DNA of 64,000 nucleotides from Candidatus Intricatilinea gracilis (GCA_016702605.1 JADJDQ010000004.1:1-64000); one strand, 5' to 3'; positions 24,733 to 34,399 are shown, numbered from the stretch's first letter. The notes: generated by a model from the sequence alone, not told the origin. Numbers and translations are program-made.

Positions 24733-26274
24733 ATGAGCATCGACAAGATCGTCTTCACCCAACGCGGCGCCCTGCTCGCCAAATACGGCGCAGCCGGTGT
24801 CGCCCGGGTCGACGCGGCACTGGCCGCCCTGATCAAGGCCGACGCCAGACGGGGCCTGGCCACAGCCGTCTATGCACTCGACGATGCAGCACAACTCGCA
24901 CCGCTGGGCGCCAAGGCCGTCGTCAAGCCCGACAACGCCAAGGCCGTGAAAGCCGCCATCGACAAACTCTGCCAGCGCCTGACGCCGCACTACGTGGTGC
25001 TGCTGGGCAGTGGTGATGTCGTGCCGTTCGTGCAACTGGTCAACCCGACCCACAGCGGCGTGGGTGGTGACGACGACGTGACCGTGCCGAGTGATCTGCC
25101 CTACGCCTGCGACGCCGCCTACAGCACCAACGCGAGCAAGTTCATAAAGCCGACGCGGGTGCTGGGGCGTATCCCCGACGTGCCGGGCGCCACCAAGCCG
25201 ACCTTGCTGGTCAAGCTGATACGGGCTGCTGCCACGGCCAAGACCTTGCCCCGCGGCGACTACCAGGGCTACTTCGGCCTGTCGACCGAGGTATGGCAGA
25301 ACTCGACGGCGCTCAGCCTGCGCAACACCTTCGGCGACGACTCGGCGATGAAGCTGTCGCCGCCGTCGGGCCCGGCCTGGAGCAAGGCGCAACTCGCGCC
25401 GCGCCTGCATTTCATCAATTGCCACGGCGCCGACGTGGCGCCCGAGTATTACGGCCAGCAGGATGACAACTACCCGGTCGCCCACGAAGCCAAGCGACTC
25501 AAGGCCCACATCGCCAAAGGCACGGTGATGGCGGCCGAATGTTGTTACGGTGCACAGCTCTACGACCCCGCCGAAGCCGGCGGCCAGAAAGGCATTGCGC
25601 TGACCTATCTGGACCAGGGCGCCTGCGCCGTGTTCGGCAGCACCACCATCGCCTACGGGCCGAGTGAAGGCAACGGCGCGGCCGACCTCATCACCCAGTT
25701 CTTCCTGCAGCAGGTGCTGGCCGGCGCCTCGCTGGGCCGTGCGGTGCTCGAAGCGCGGCTGCAGTTCGCCGGCCAGCGAACCCATCTCGACCCGTTCGAC
25801 CTGAAGACTCTGGCGCAGTTCTACCTGCTCGGTGACCCGTCCCATCAGCCGGTGGCGCCGCAGGTGCATGCGTTGACGCGCACCAAGGCATTCCGCAAGG
25901 TGTTTGCCCCGGGCGACGACCGCGGCGTGCGTGGCTTGCGGCGCGAGCGCCTCGAGCGCCTGGGCAGCCATCTGGCCCAGGCCCTGCCGCAACTGGTGTC
26001 GGTCGACAAGAAGCCGCTTCAGGCGGTGAAGGCTTCACTCGATGCCTTGGCACAGGAGTCAGGGCTGGGTGACGCCAATCGCTCGAGCTTCGATCTCGAA
26101 CACCAGGGGGCACCGAACAAGCGCCGCGTCAAACGCCAACTGCACGTGATCAGCGCTCAGACGCAGGCCACGGCGGCGGCGGTGCAGGCGAGCTCAATCA
26201 AGCCGGTGCGCGCCATCGTCGCCACGATCGAGGCGGGGCGTATCCTGCACCTGCGCCGCCTGCACTCGCGTTGA
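24733..26274 (+). CDS. cytosolic gingipain/caspase-fold (C25-like) cysteine peptidase homologue
   Basis: The 513-residue protein starts at 24733, with AGGA seven bases upstream, and has no signal peptide. The middle resembles the clan CD caspase fold: LHFINCHGADVAPEYYG gives a candidate catalytic H231. VMAAECCYGAQLY gives candidate C270 (C271 adjacent), 39 residues later. Both follow hydrophobic strands as in C25 gingipains and CHAT proteases. The segment ADLITQFFLQQVLAGASLGRAVLEAR is also usual for C25/CHAT domains. The N-terminal 200 residues and the basic C-terminus are not recognised. Family gingipains are secreted with long propeptides, so a short cytosolic form suggests an intracellular signalling or defence role. 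That is inference. Confidence 0.6.
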   Translation: MSIDKIVFTQRGALLAKYGAAGVARVDAALAALIKADARRGLATAVYALDDAAQLAPLGAKAVVKPDNAKAVKAAIDKLCQRLTPHYVVLLGSGDVVPFVQLVNPTHSGVGGDDDVTVPSDLPYACDAAYSTNASKFIKPTRVLGRIPDVPGATKPTLLVKLIRAAATAKTLPRGDYQGYFGLSTEVWQNSTALSLRNTFGDDSAMKLSPPSGPAWSKAQLAPRLHFINCHGADVAPEYYGQQDDNYPVAHEAKRLKAHIAKGTVMAAECCYGAQLYDPAEAGGQKGIALTYLDQGACAVFGSTTIAYGPSEGNGAADLITQFFLQQVLAGASLGRAVLEARLQFAGQRTHLDPFDLKTLAQFYLLGDPSHQPVAPQVHALTRTKAFRKVFAPGDDRGVRGLRRERLERLGSHLAQALPQLVSVDKKPLQAVKASLDALAQESGLGDANRSSFDLEHQGAPNKRRVKRQLHVISAQTQATAAAVQASSIKPVRAIVATIEAGRILHLRRLHSR

Positions 26275-26313
26275 TGACGGCCGCCAGGCCGTCGCCCATC
26301 ACCGGAGATCAGC

Positions 26314-26637
26314 ATGCCCACCCCCAGCAAGACCAGCCAGCCGCCAGGTCGACCCGGGCCGCACGACCCGCCGGCTCGGGGCGGTTACGGTGCCGACGGC
26401 GCCGAGATCGAAGCCACCGGCCGGGTCGAGCGACGCCTGCTCGGCGCCGGCAGCAAGAGTGAACACCAGGGCGAGGTGCTGCTGTGTGACGACGGCAGCG
26501 TGTGGACACTGCGGCGCCAGGCTGGCCCGGCTTTTGGTGATGCCGAACTGGCGGCGCTGGCCGGTCACCGCATCAAGGCGCGGGGGCGGGCACGCGGCGC
26601 CTTGCTGCTCTTGCGTGTCTGGGACGTGCTGGACTGA
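26314..26637 (+). CDS. small partner protein of unknown function, OB-like beta barrel predicted by eye
   Basis: A 107-residue protein with GGAG seven bases before its ATG. After a Pro-rich N-terminus (about 30 residues), alternating hydrophobic strands appear: EIEATGRVERRL, GEVLLCDDGSVWTLRRQ, HRIKARGRARGALLLLRVWDVLD. This looks like a five-strand OB-type fold, but I do not recognise a family. It starts 39 bases after the C25-like gene in the same direction, so the two are probably co-expressed and may act together. Confidence 0.5.
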   Translation: MPTPSKTSQPPGRPGPHDPPARGGYGADGAEIEATGRVERRLLGAGSKSEHQGEVLLCDDGSVWTLRRQAGPAFGDAELAALAGHRIKARGRARGALLLLRVWDVLD

Positions 26638-26767
26638 GCCGGGCGGTCGGTTTGCCGCCCGCCCATCGAACTGCGGGCCAAACCCGAGCGACATTGCCGC
26701 ACCAAGTCGACCCAGGCTTTTTATGATGCAGCCACAAGGGTTTACGAACCCGCCACAGGATGTCGCC

Positions 26768-27286
26768 ATGCCCTCAGTCGATCCGCTACACGGCGCTGCC
26801 GTGCCCGCCACACCCGTCAGCCCGGTGCCGCCGGCGCGATCCGGGACGGACGCCGGCTCACAGGCCGGTTCACAACCCGGTCATGCGCCCGCGCCGCGTA
26901 CCGAGCAACGTCGCGAGCAGCGCCGCATGCTGGGCAAGGCGTCGATGGGTGACCTGGTGCTGTACCCGCTGGCAGCACTGCCGCGCAGCAGCGCCGGGCT
27001 GGATCCGGTCGAAGCTCGCAGCGCCGGCACCGGCATCAAGGTGGTGGCCTTGCGCGACGCCTCGGCCTCGGGCCTGAGTGTGTACGTCGGTCAGGCGATG
27101 GCGCCCGGCCAGGCCTTGGCCATCGAATTGCGCGGCAGCAGCATGCAGCTGGATTTCAGCGGCATCGTCGTGTGGTGCGCGCGCGCCGACAGCCTGGACG
27201 GTGACCGTGGCCGCTCGCCAGCCGACCATGTGCTCGGGCTCGAGTTGCACGGTCAGCAACTGCTGGCCGCCATGCTCGGCATCTGA
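26768..27286 (+). CDS. PilZ-domain c-di-GMP-binding-type protein
   Basis: The 172-residue protein has a Pro/Ala-rich first third, then the two PilZ motifs: RxxxR within EQRREQRRML, and DASASGLSV matching D/N-x-S-x-x-G. Beta strands follow (QALAIELRG, MQLDFSGIVVWCAR). Binding of cyclic di-GMP is expected from the motifs. The start at 26768 has AGGA eight bases upstream; an upstream ATG at 26723 lacks a ribosome site. It could tie into the nearby motility genes or act on its own. Confidence 0.7.
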   Translation: MPSVDPLHGAAVPATPVSPVPPARSGTDAGSQAGSQPGHAPAPRTEQRREQRRMLGKASMGDLVLYPLAALPRSSAGLDPVEARSAGTGIKVVALRDASASGLSVYVGQAMAPGQALAIELRGSSMQLDFSGIVVWCARADSLDGDRGRSPADHVLGLELHGQQLLAAMLGI

Positions 27287-27416
27287 TCCGGGCCCCGGCG
27301 CACCTGCTGGCTGACCTGCTGGTGTACCTCTGCCGGCCGCCTTGCTTCTGGTGAGCGGTCGTGCCCACGCACAACAAGGCCTGGCGTGACCGGGCGCCGC
27401 GGTCGCTACGACACCG

Positions 27417-28607
27417 TCACGTCGATTTGTTCAGCCAGGCCTCGGCCAGGCGCACCCACAAGGTGGCGCCGAGCGGGATCAACTCGTCGTTGAAGTCGTA
27501 GTTGGGGTTGTGCAGGTTGCACGGCCCCAGGCCGTGACCGGCGCTGCGGTGATCACCATTGCCGTTGCCGATCACGAAATAGGCGCCCGGCCTGGCCTGC
27601 AGGAAGTAGCTGAAGTCTTCGGCACCCATGGTGGGCTGGAAGACCAGCGTGTTCTGTGGCCCGACCACGTCACGCATCACGCCACGCAGGAACTCGACTT
27701 CGGCCGTGTGGTTGATGGTGGGCGGGTAGTTGCGGTGGAACTCGAACTTCACACTCGCCCCGAAGGCCGCCGCCGTGTGCTCGGCCACGGCACGCATGCG
27801 CGACTCGATCAGGTCGAGCACCTCGAAGGTGAACGTGCGCACCGTGCCCTGGATCTCGCATGAATCGGGCACGACGTTGGTCGCCTCGCCGGCATGGATC
27901 ATGGTCACCGAGATCACCGCCGCGTCGGTGGGCTTCTTGTTGCGTGTGACGATGGTCTGGAAGGCCTGCACCATCTGGCAGGCCACCGGCACCGGGTCGA
28001 TGCCGTTGTGCGGCAGCGCGGCATGGGATCCCTTGCCGGTGATGGTGATGCGGAACTCGTTGCTCGACGCCATGCACGGCCCGTCACACACCGCGAACTG
28101 CCCGGCTGCCATGCCCGGCCAGTTGTGCATGCCGTAGATGGCGTCCATCGGGAAACGTTCGAACAAGCCGTCCTTGATCATCTCGCGGGCACCGCCGCCG
28201 CCTTCTTCGGCCGGCTGGAACACCAGGTAGACCGTGCCGTCGAACTGGCGGTGCCGCGCCAGATGGCGCCCGGCTGCCAGCAACATGGCGGTGTGGCCAT
28301 CGTGGCCACACGCATGCATCTTGCCGGGGTAGACACTGGCGTGGGCGAAGTGGTTGTGTTCGGTCATCGGCAGTGCGTCCATGTCGGCGCGCAGGCCGAT
28401 GGCGCGTGTCGACGTGCCACTCCTGATGATGCCCACCACACCGGTCGTGCCCAGGCCCCGGTAGATCTCGATGCCGGCGTCGGTGAGCGCCTGGGCCACC
28501 ACGTCCGAGGTGCGTTTCTCCTGAAAACACAACTCGGGGTGAGCGTGGATGTCGCGCCGGATGGCGGTCACGGCGGCAGCATCGGCAACGATGGGTTCGA
28601 TCAGCAT
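27417..28607 (-). CDS. M20-family amidohydrolase (hippurate hydrolase/IAA-amino acid hydrolase type)
   Basis: A 396-residue metallo-amidohydrolase of peptidase family M20D. Metal ligands are in MHACGHDGHTAMLL and FQPAEEGGGGAREMI, with a late His in MGAEDFSYF-type context. RDIHAHPELCFQEKRTSDVV is the family N-terminus and GKGSHAALPHNGIDPV the dimerisation domain. It hydrolyses N-acyl amino acids or related amides; the substrate cannot be told. It begins 29 bases after the receiver gene and may be at the end of the secretion operon, or simply next to it. Confidence 0.88.
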   Translation of the reverse strand: MLIEPIVADAAAVTAIRRDIHAHPELCFQEKRTSDVVAQALTDAGIEIYRGLGTTGVVGIIRSGTSTRAIGLRADMDALPMTEHNHFAHASVYPGKMHACGHDGHTAMLLAAGRHLARHRQFDGTVYLVFQPAEEGGGGAREMIKDGLFERFPMDAIYGMHNWPGMAAGQFAVCDGPCMASSNEFRITITGKGSHAALPHNGIDPVPVACQMVQAFQTIVTRNKKPTDAAVISVTMIHAGEATNVVPDSCEIQGTVRTFTFEVLDLIESRMRAVAEHTAAAFGASVKFEFHRNYPPTINHTAEVEFLRGVMRDVVGPQNTLVFQPTMGAEDFSYFLQARPGAYFVIGNGNGDHRSAGHGLGPCNLHNPNYDFNDELIPLGATLWVRLAEAWLNKST

Positions 28608-28636
28608 GCAGGTTTCCTGGACGGGATCAAGTCATC

Positions 28637-29128
28637 TTAGCGCCGCCTTGTTTGCCCGGTCAGTTGGCGGGGCAGCGGTGATCCGTCGCCGTCGGTCGGC
28701 GTTTGCCGGGCCAGCCGGTCGTTGATACACGCCTTCAGCTCATGCAGCGGCAGGGGTTTGTGCAGGGTGTGATGGGCACCGCAGCGCAGCGCTTCGCGGA
28801 TCACCTCGGGTGAGTTCTCTGCGCTGAGCAAGACGATGCAGGGCACGGCCGGTGCACGCGCCGCCAGTTCGATCACCTTCAGGCCGCCGAGCTCTTCGCT
28901 GCCGTCCAGGCGCAGGTCGGCGATCACGGCGTCGTAGCTGTGGTGGGCAAGCAGCTCACTGGCCGACGTGAGGTCGCCCGCGCTGTCGATGATCTCGCCG
29001 TAGGCGATGAAGTATTCACACACGGCGAAACGGATCGCAGCTTCGTCGTCGACGATGAGGAGTCGCAGGGCCATGGCGAGATTGTCGATCCGGGGCCGCA
29101 CCGGCTGGACCGCGCCGTATCGGTTCAT
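28637..29128 (-). CDS. orphan single-domain response regulator, coupled to hlyD
   Basis: A 163-residue protein made almost only of a CheY-like receiver domain: acidic pair VDDE near residue 27, phospho-acceptor D71 in AVIADLRLDG, switch serine in CIVLLSAEN and the lysine in LHKPLPLHEL. No output domain follows. The ATG at 29128 overlaps the hlyD stop (ATGA). An internal M (29074, MALRLLIVDDE) starts at the domain edge and is an alternative. Co-translation with a type I secretion adaptor is unusual and suggests a link between phosphorelay and export or peroxidase control. Confidence 0.82.
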   Translation of the reverse strand: MNRYGAVQPVRPRIDNLAMALRLLIVDDEAAIRFAVCEYFIAYGEIIDSAGDLTSASELLAHHSYDAVIADLRLDGSEELGGLKVIELAARAPAVPCIVLLSAENSPEVIREALRCGAHHTLHKPLPLHELKACINDRLARQTPTDGDGSPLPRQLTGQTRRR

Positions 29129-30465
29129 CGCTCACGGAACGCGTTCTCGCGCACACCCACCAGCGGCTTGAGCAGATAGTTCATCACCGTCTTCGATCCG
29201 GTGACGATGTCGCTCTGCGCCTGCATGCCGGCCAGCAGCGGCAGCTTGGTCCCGAGCGACTCGACCGCCGTGGCCTCGGTCTCGATGTGGGCCAGGAAGT
29301 GGCTGTTGCCCTTGTCGTCGGTGATGGCATCGGCGCCGACCTGCACCACCTTGGCCGTCACCGCGCCGTAGATCGAGTAGTCGTAGGCGGTGAGTTTGAC
29401 CCGCGCCTCCTGGCCGATGCGCACGAAGCCGATGTCGCGCGGATCGACCCGGGCCTCGATCACCAGCTTGTCCTCGACCGGCACCAGCTCGACCACCGGG
29501 TCACCCGGGCGCGTCACACCGCCCACGCTGTTGACGAAGACACGGTTCACCACCCCGCGCACCGGTGCCCGAAGCGACGTCCGTTCCACCCGGTCCACCA
29601 GCGCCGGCAGGCCGGGTTCGAGGTTGCGCAACTCACCCAGCGCCCGGTTCAGCTCGTCGCGTGCCTGGGCCTGGAACTGGCGCTGGATGCTGTCGCGCCG
29701 CGCCGCCGTCTCGAGAATGCCCTCCTCGATGCGCCCGATCGCCGTCTGTGCGCCGGCCTGGCGTCCTTCGGCCTCGGCGATCACGCGGTCGAGGCGGACC
29801 AGTTCGATGCGTGGCTCGAGTCCCTGCCTGACCAGGTTGTCGACGATGGTGCGTTCCTCGCGGCTGGTCGCCAGGGTGCGTTGCGCCGTCTGCAGGGTGT
29901 TGCGCGTCTCGGCCAGTTCCGCCTGTTTTTGCGCCAGTTGGGCTGCCAGCATGCGGTCCTGCGCCTGTTGTTCGGCCTGGCGGCTGGCAAAGGCGGCGCG
30001 TTCCTGCGCCACGTGTTGCGGAAGGGTGCGCAGCATCGACGCGGAAAACACCGGCTCACCGCCGTCGGCCTCGGCACGCAGGCGGGTGATCCGCGCCTGG
30101 TGGGTCAGCGCCTGCTGCTGGCGGGTGTGGAAGTCGGCCGTCACCTGGGTCGGGCTGAGCGAGACCAGCAGGTCACCGGCCTCGACCGTCTGGCCCGCCT
30201 TGACGTGGATGTCCTGCACGATGCCACCTTCGAGGCTCTGCACCATCTGTACCTTGGCCGCCGGGATGACGCGCCCCAGCGTCTGGGCGACGGTGTCCAC
30301 CTCGGCCACCGCTGCCCAGGCCGCCAGGCTGACGAACGACACCGTGATGGTCAGCAGCAGGATGTTCGCGGCACGCGAGACATGGCCCAGGTTCGCGGCG
30401 GCCGACACCGTGTCGCGGTAGTGCACGGCTGTGGTGGTGCGGGCGAGGGCGTGGGTGGTGGTCAT
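29125..30465 (-). CDS. type I secretion membrane fusion protein (HlyD family)
   Basis: The 446-residue periplasmic adaptor joins the ABC transporter to TolC. It has one membrane helix (about residues 31-52, ANILLLTITVSFVSLAAWAAV) and a lipoyl-type half motif GGIVQDIHVKAGQTVEAGDLL. Long coiled coils with many Gln and Glu (about 120-280) follow, and then the beta-barrel LRAPVRGVVNRVFVNSVGGVTRPGDPVVELVP. The start overlaps the ABC gene stop and the end overlaps the receiver gene, both as ATGA. Confidence 0.94.
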   Translation of the reverse strand: MTTTHALARTTTAVHYRDTVSAAANLGHVSRAANILLLTITVSFVSLAAWAAVAEVDTVAQTLGRVIPAAKVQMVQSLEGGIVQDIHVKAGQTVEAGDLLVSLSPTQVTADFHTRQQQALTHQARITRLRAEADGGEPVFSASMLRTLPQHVAQERAAFASRQAEQQAQDRMLAAQLAQKQAELAETRNTLQTAQRTLATSREERTIVDNLVRQGLEPRIELVRLDRVIAEAEGRQAGAQTAIGRIEEGILETAARRDSIQRQFQAQARDELNRALGELRNLEPGLPALVDRVERTSLRAPVRGVVNRVFVNSVGGVTRPGDPVVELVPVEDKLVIEARVDPRDIGFVRIGQEARVKLTAYDYSIYGAVTAKVVQVGADAITDDKGNSHFLAHIETEATAVESLGTKLPLLAGMQAQSDIVTGSKTVMNYLLKPLVGVRENAFRER

Positions 30466-32678
30466 GCGGCCTCCTTGTGGACGGGGGTGGTGGATTGGCT
30501 GCGCATGACGCGGTCCTTGGGGCCGTGGGCGACGATGCGGCCACCGTCGAGCACGATCACCGTGTCGACCAGGTCGAGCATCGAAGGTTTGTGGGTCACC
30601 AGCACCACCGTCTTGCCTTTGAGCGGCGCGCGCAGGCGGTCGAGCAGGGCGCGTTCGGCGGCCGGGTCCATGGCGCTGGTCGGTTCGTCGAGCACCAGAA
30701 TGGGCGCGCCGCCGATCAGGCCACGCGCCACCGCCACGGCCTGGCGCTGACCGCCCGACAGGCCCTCACCTTGCTCGCCGATACGCATCTGGTAACCCTT
30801 GGGATGGCGCGCAATGAACTCGTCGGCGCCAGCCAGCACGGCCGCGTGGCGCACCTCGTCGTCGCTCGGGCGCAGCCCGCCCAGGGCGATGTTCTGGCGC
30901 ACCGTGCCGGTCATCAGCCAGACGTCCTGCAGCACCGAGCCGACGTTGCGGCGCAGATCGGCCGGGTCGATCTGGCGCACGTCGACGCCGCCCACCAGCA
31001 GCTGCCCTTCGTCGGGCCGGTGCAGGCCGAGCAACATCTTCACCAGCGTCGACTTGCCCGAACCGACCCGGCCGATGATGGCCACCCGTTCACCGGCGGC
31101 GATACGCAGGCTCACCTTGTCGAGCACCGGGTCGTCGCTGCCCGGGTAGGTGAACGACACCTCGCGCAGCTCGATCGAGCCGCCGAGTTTGTCGTGCGCC
31201 ATCGTCAGGTGGTCGGGGCCGTGTTCGCGCGGCATGGCCATCACCCGCGCCAGCGAACGGTAGCTGGCCATCGACTGGTTGAGCCGGATGAGCAACTGCG
31301 ACAGCTGGGCCAGCGGCTGCACCGCGCGGCCGCACAGGATGGATGCGGCCACGATGGCGCCCGAGCCGACCTGGCCCTTGGCCGCCAGGTACACGCCCAC
31401 GGTCACCACCGCGACCTGCGACACCATCATCACCAGGTTGGCCCAGTTGCCCGCCAGCAGGCCGAGCAGGCGCGACTGCATGCCCAGGCGCGCCTGATGG
31501 GTGACGACTGTTTGCCAGCGCATGCGCATCACCGCGCCAGCGCCCAGTGCCTTGATGGTTTCCAGCCCCGCCAGGGTCTCGACCAGCACCGCCTGTTTGG
31601 TCTGGCTGTCGTCCTGGCTGACCTGCGACTGCTGCTTCAGGCGCGGCTGCAGCAACAGGCCGGCGGCCACGATGAGCGGGATCGCGATCACCGGCACCCA
31701 GGCCATCGGGCCACCGATCCAGTACAGCACCAGGATGAAGACCAGCGCGAACGGAATGTCGATGAGTGTCGACATGGTGGCCGAGGTGGCGAAGTCGCGG
31801 ATCGACTCGTACTCGCGCAACACGCTGGCCAGTGCGCCGGTCGAGCCACGCTGGGTGCGCATGTCCAGGTCGAGCACCTGGTCGAAGATGGCGTCGGCAA
31901 TGGCCACGTCGGCGCGGCTGCCGGCCACGTCGAGAAAGTAGCCGCGTACGGTGCGGATGGCAAAGTCCGACGCGAACACGATGGTCACGCCGAACAACAT
32001 CGCCCACAGGGTGTCGATGGCGTTGTTGGGGATGACCCGGTCGTACACGATCATCGTGAACACCGACGACGCCAGCGCGAACACACTGGTCACCACCGAG
32101 GCGATGACCGCGCGTGCCAGCAGGGGCCGCGCCAGCAGGTTGGGCCCCCAGAACCAATGGCCATGGCGACCGCGTGCGCAGGCTGCAGCGCCTGCCGGCA
32201 CACGCTCTGGCGGCACCACGTGCAACACGTTGCCACCCGAGCGGGCCAGCACCTCGGCGCCGGTCAACTCGACCGTCTTGCCGGTGCTGCTGAGGTAGAC
32301 CTCCCACCGGTCGGCCTCGAGTGACCCGGCCGGGCCGATCAGCACGTTGGGTTCATCGGCCGAGTCGATCAGCAGGGCCGGCTGGCCGATCGGCGGTACC
32401 GGCACACCGGCGACCTCGGCGCTGCGGGTGGCAAACCCCAGGCTCTCGATGGCGTCGATGAAGTCGGCCTGGCGCCACGCGCCCCGCGGTTGTGGCACCA
32501 GGGCATGCAAGGCTGCGGCAGACAGCGGTCGGCCGTGGGCTTCGAGCAAGAAGCGCAGGCAGGCCTCGTACGGGTCGGGGGGCAGGGGTGTGCCGAAAGC
32601 CGGGCCCACGGCTGGAAAAGCCGCGACCGGGTTGTCGCGCAACACGTCGTCCGGGGTCATCAGGGAGGTGGTGGTCAT
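30462..32678 (-). CDS. type I secretion ABC transporter, LapB/LssB type with inactive C39-like domain
   Basis: A 738-residue exporter for RTX proteins. The N-terminal 150 or so residues are a C39-like domain (DPYEACLRFLLEAHGRPL, DFIDAIESLGFATR) of the non-cleaving kind that binds substrate. Next come a six-helix membrane domain (about 190-460) and the nucleotide-binding domain with Walker A GRVGSGKSTLVKMLLGL, signature LSGGQRQAVAVARGL and Walker B ILVLDEPTSAMD. The presumed substrate is the RTX heme peroxidase upstream in the same operon. 123 bases separate it from the TolC gene. Confidence 0.94.
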   Translation of the reverse strand: MTTTSLMTPDDVLRDNPVAAFPAVGPAFGTPLPPDPYEACLRFLLEAHGRPLSAAALHALVPQPRGAWRQADFIDAIESLGFATRSAEVAGVPVPPIGQPALLIDSADEPNVLIGPAGSLEADRWEVYLSSTGKTVELTGAEVLARSGGNVLHVVPPERVPAGAAACARGRHGHWFWGPNLLARPLLARAVIASVVTSVFALASSVFTMIVYDRVIPNNAIDTLWAMLFGVTIVFASDFAIRTVRGYFLDVAGSRADVAIADAIFDQVLDLDMRTQRGSTGALASVLREYESIRDFATSATMSTLIDIPFALVFILVLYWIGGPMAWVPVIAIPLIVAAGLLLQPRLKQQSQVSQDDSQTKQAVLVETLAGLETIKALGAGAVMRMRWQTVVTHQARLGMQSRLLGLLAGNWANLVMMVSQVAVVTVGVYLAAKGQVGSGAIVAASILCGRAVQPLAQLSQLLIRLNQSMASYRSLARVMAMPREHGPDHLTMAHDKLGGSIELREVSFTYPGSDDPVLDKVSLRIAAGERVAIIGRVGSGKSTLVKMLLGLHRPDEGQLLVGGVDVRQIDPADLRRNVGSVLQDVWLMTGTVRQNIALGGLRPSDDEVRHAAVLAGADEFIARHPKGYQMRIGEQGEGLSGGQRQAVAVARGLIGGAPILVLDEPTSAMDPAAERALLDRLRAPLKGKTVVLVTHKPSMLDLVDTVIVLDGGRIVAHGPKDRVMRSQSTTPVHKEAA

Positions 32679-32801
32679 GTCCAGGCGCGATTGAGGCGTT
32701 GTCGGGCGGGGTGAGGGGCTGGCAGCGCTCGGCAGCGCCGGGAGTGGTGTTGGGGAGAGGTTGGCGTGCCGATCGGCGGCGAGTTCGTGTCTGTGGTGGC
32801 G

Positions 32802-34289
32802 TCAGCGTGTGGGGCCGGCGGCCGAGCCCTGTACCCAGGGCAACAACTCGGCCGTGAAATAGGCCAGGCGCCAGCGCACCAGCGCGCGGTTGTGTTCGGC
32901 GTCGACCCAGGCCTGGCCGGCGTTTTGCACACTGTCCTGCGCTGTCAGCAGGTCGAGCAGGGTGCCGCGCCGGTAGGCGAACTGTTCACGCACGCCGCGC
33001 AGGGCGTCGACCGCCAGCAGCACACCCTGGCGGCGCGACTGCAGCAGGTCGTCGGCCACCGCGTCTTCGGCAGCGGTCTGCCGCAGCGACCGTTCGAGCT
33101 GCAGGCGGGTGTTGTGCAGCTGTTCGGTCGCCTCGTTCAGGCGTGCGATGGCCTGGGTGGCGCGTGCGTCGTCGGCGCCGCCGCTGTAGAACTGGTGCCT
33201 GAGCACGATGCCGGCCTGCCAGTCGGTGCCGGCGCGCTGGTGGCCGACCATGTCGCGCCGCTGCACCCCGAGTTCGAGCTCGACGCGGGGGCGCTCGCGC
33301 AGCCGCACGGCCTCGCGTTCACGCTCGGCCGTCGACACGGCGGCCCGGGCGCTGCGCAGCACCGCGAAGTTCTCTACCGCCAGGGCCGGCTGGCGCATCA
33401 GCGCAACCAGATCCTGCGGCGGCGGCAGGGTGAAGTCGATGTGTGCCGGCGCGGCCTCCAGCAGCAGTTCGGCGTAGCTGGCCGCGCTGGCCTGTTCACG
33501 CGCCAGCGCCTGGGCCAGGGCGCCCTGCGCCTCCGACAAACGCGAACGCGCCCGCAACACGTCGCCGATCGACCCACCACCCAGCGTGTGGCGCTGCTCC
33601 AGGAAACGAACCATCTCCTCGCGGGCCTGCACATTGGTGCGGGCCAGTTCGAGCAGGCGGCGGGTACGTGCCACGTCCAGGTTGGCCTGGACCGCACGCA
33701 GTGCCAGGTCGGCGCGACGGCTCTCGTTGCGGTGGGCGACACCATCGGCAAACGCCGTCGACGCCGCCACCTGGGCGTCCAGGCTGCCGGCGTCGTACAG
33801 CGACTGGCGCAGCGCCAGGCCGACGCTGGCGGTCTGCCAGTTGCGATAGGGCGTGCCCTGCAAGGTGCTGACGGCGGTGCCGCGGCGGCCGGTTTCGGCG
33901 TCCAGGCTGAGCTGGGGCAGGGCGCCGGCCTGGGTCTCGCGGGTGGCGGCGCGCGCGCCGTCGAGTGAAGCACTGGCGGCGCGCAGGTCGGGGTGGTGGT
34001 CCAGGCTGTGGCGCAGGCGCGCGCGCAGCTCGGTGGCCGATGCGGCGGCGCGCTGGGCTGGATCTGGCTTGAGCGAATCGAGCAACCAGCGCGCCTGGTG
34101 TTCGCCGTAACCGTTGTGGTTGACGCTGGCCGCGGGGGCCGGCGGCATCGGCGGCACCGGTGTCGTGGGCTGAGCCAGGCTGGTCGGCAGCCAGCAGGTC
34201 TGGCACAGCACCAGCATCAGGCCGGCAGCCAGATGGCGGCGTCGGCCGGGCACTGCGTGTGGCCACGTCGAAGACAAGTCAGGGGTCAT
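32802..34289 (-). CDS. TolC-family outer membrane channel for type I secretion
   Basis: The protein begins at 34289 (MTPDLSSTWP) and has a signal peptide ending around SLAQP, then a Pro-rich linker. Two homologous halves of long helices and short strands make up the TolC trimer fold: LRHSLDHHPDLRAASASLDGA, LRQSLYDAGSLDAQVAAS, GIVLRHQFYSGGADDA and QFAYRRGTLLDLLTAQDSVQNAG. The last two are typical for type I secretion TolC proteins. It sits between the peroxidase and the ABC transporter, completing the export channel. Confidence 0.93.
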   Translation of the reverse strand: MTPDLSSTWPHAVPGRRRHLAAGLMLVLCQTCWLPTSLAQPTTPVPPMPPAPAASVNHNGYGEHQARWLLDSLKPDPAQRAAASATELRARLRHSLDHHPDLRAASASLDGARAATRETQAGALPQLSLDAETGRRGTAVSTLQGTPYRNWQTASVGLALRQSLYDAGSLDAQVAASTAFADGVAHRNESRRADLALRAVQANLDVARTRRLLELARTNVQAREEMVRFLEQRHTLGGGSIGDVLRARSRLSEAQGALAQALAREQASAASYAELLLEAAPAHIDFTLPPPQDLVALMRQPALAVENFAVLRSARAAVSTAEREREAVRLRERPRVELELGVQRRDMVGHQRAGTDWQAGIVLRHQFYSGGADDARATQAIARLNEATEQLHNTRLQLERSLRQTAAEDAVADDLLQSRRQGVLLAVDALRGVREQFAYRRGTLLDLLTAQDSVQNAGQAWVDAEHNRALVRWRLAYFTAELLPWVQGSAAGPTR

Positions 34290-34399
34290 GGCGGGGGTGG
34301 GGCGGTCGGGGCCATCGGGCGGCGCGCGGGTGGGCGTCGTGCCCGACCCGCGGCGGTGGGTCGACACAGTGGCTCGGCCACCGTGCCGGGCGCTGGGCG

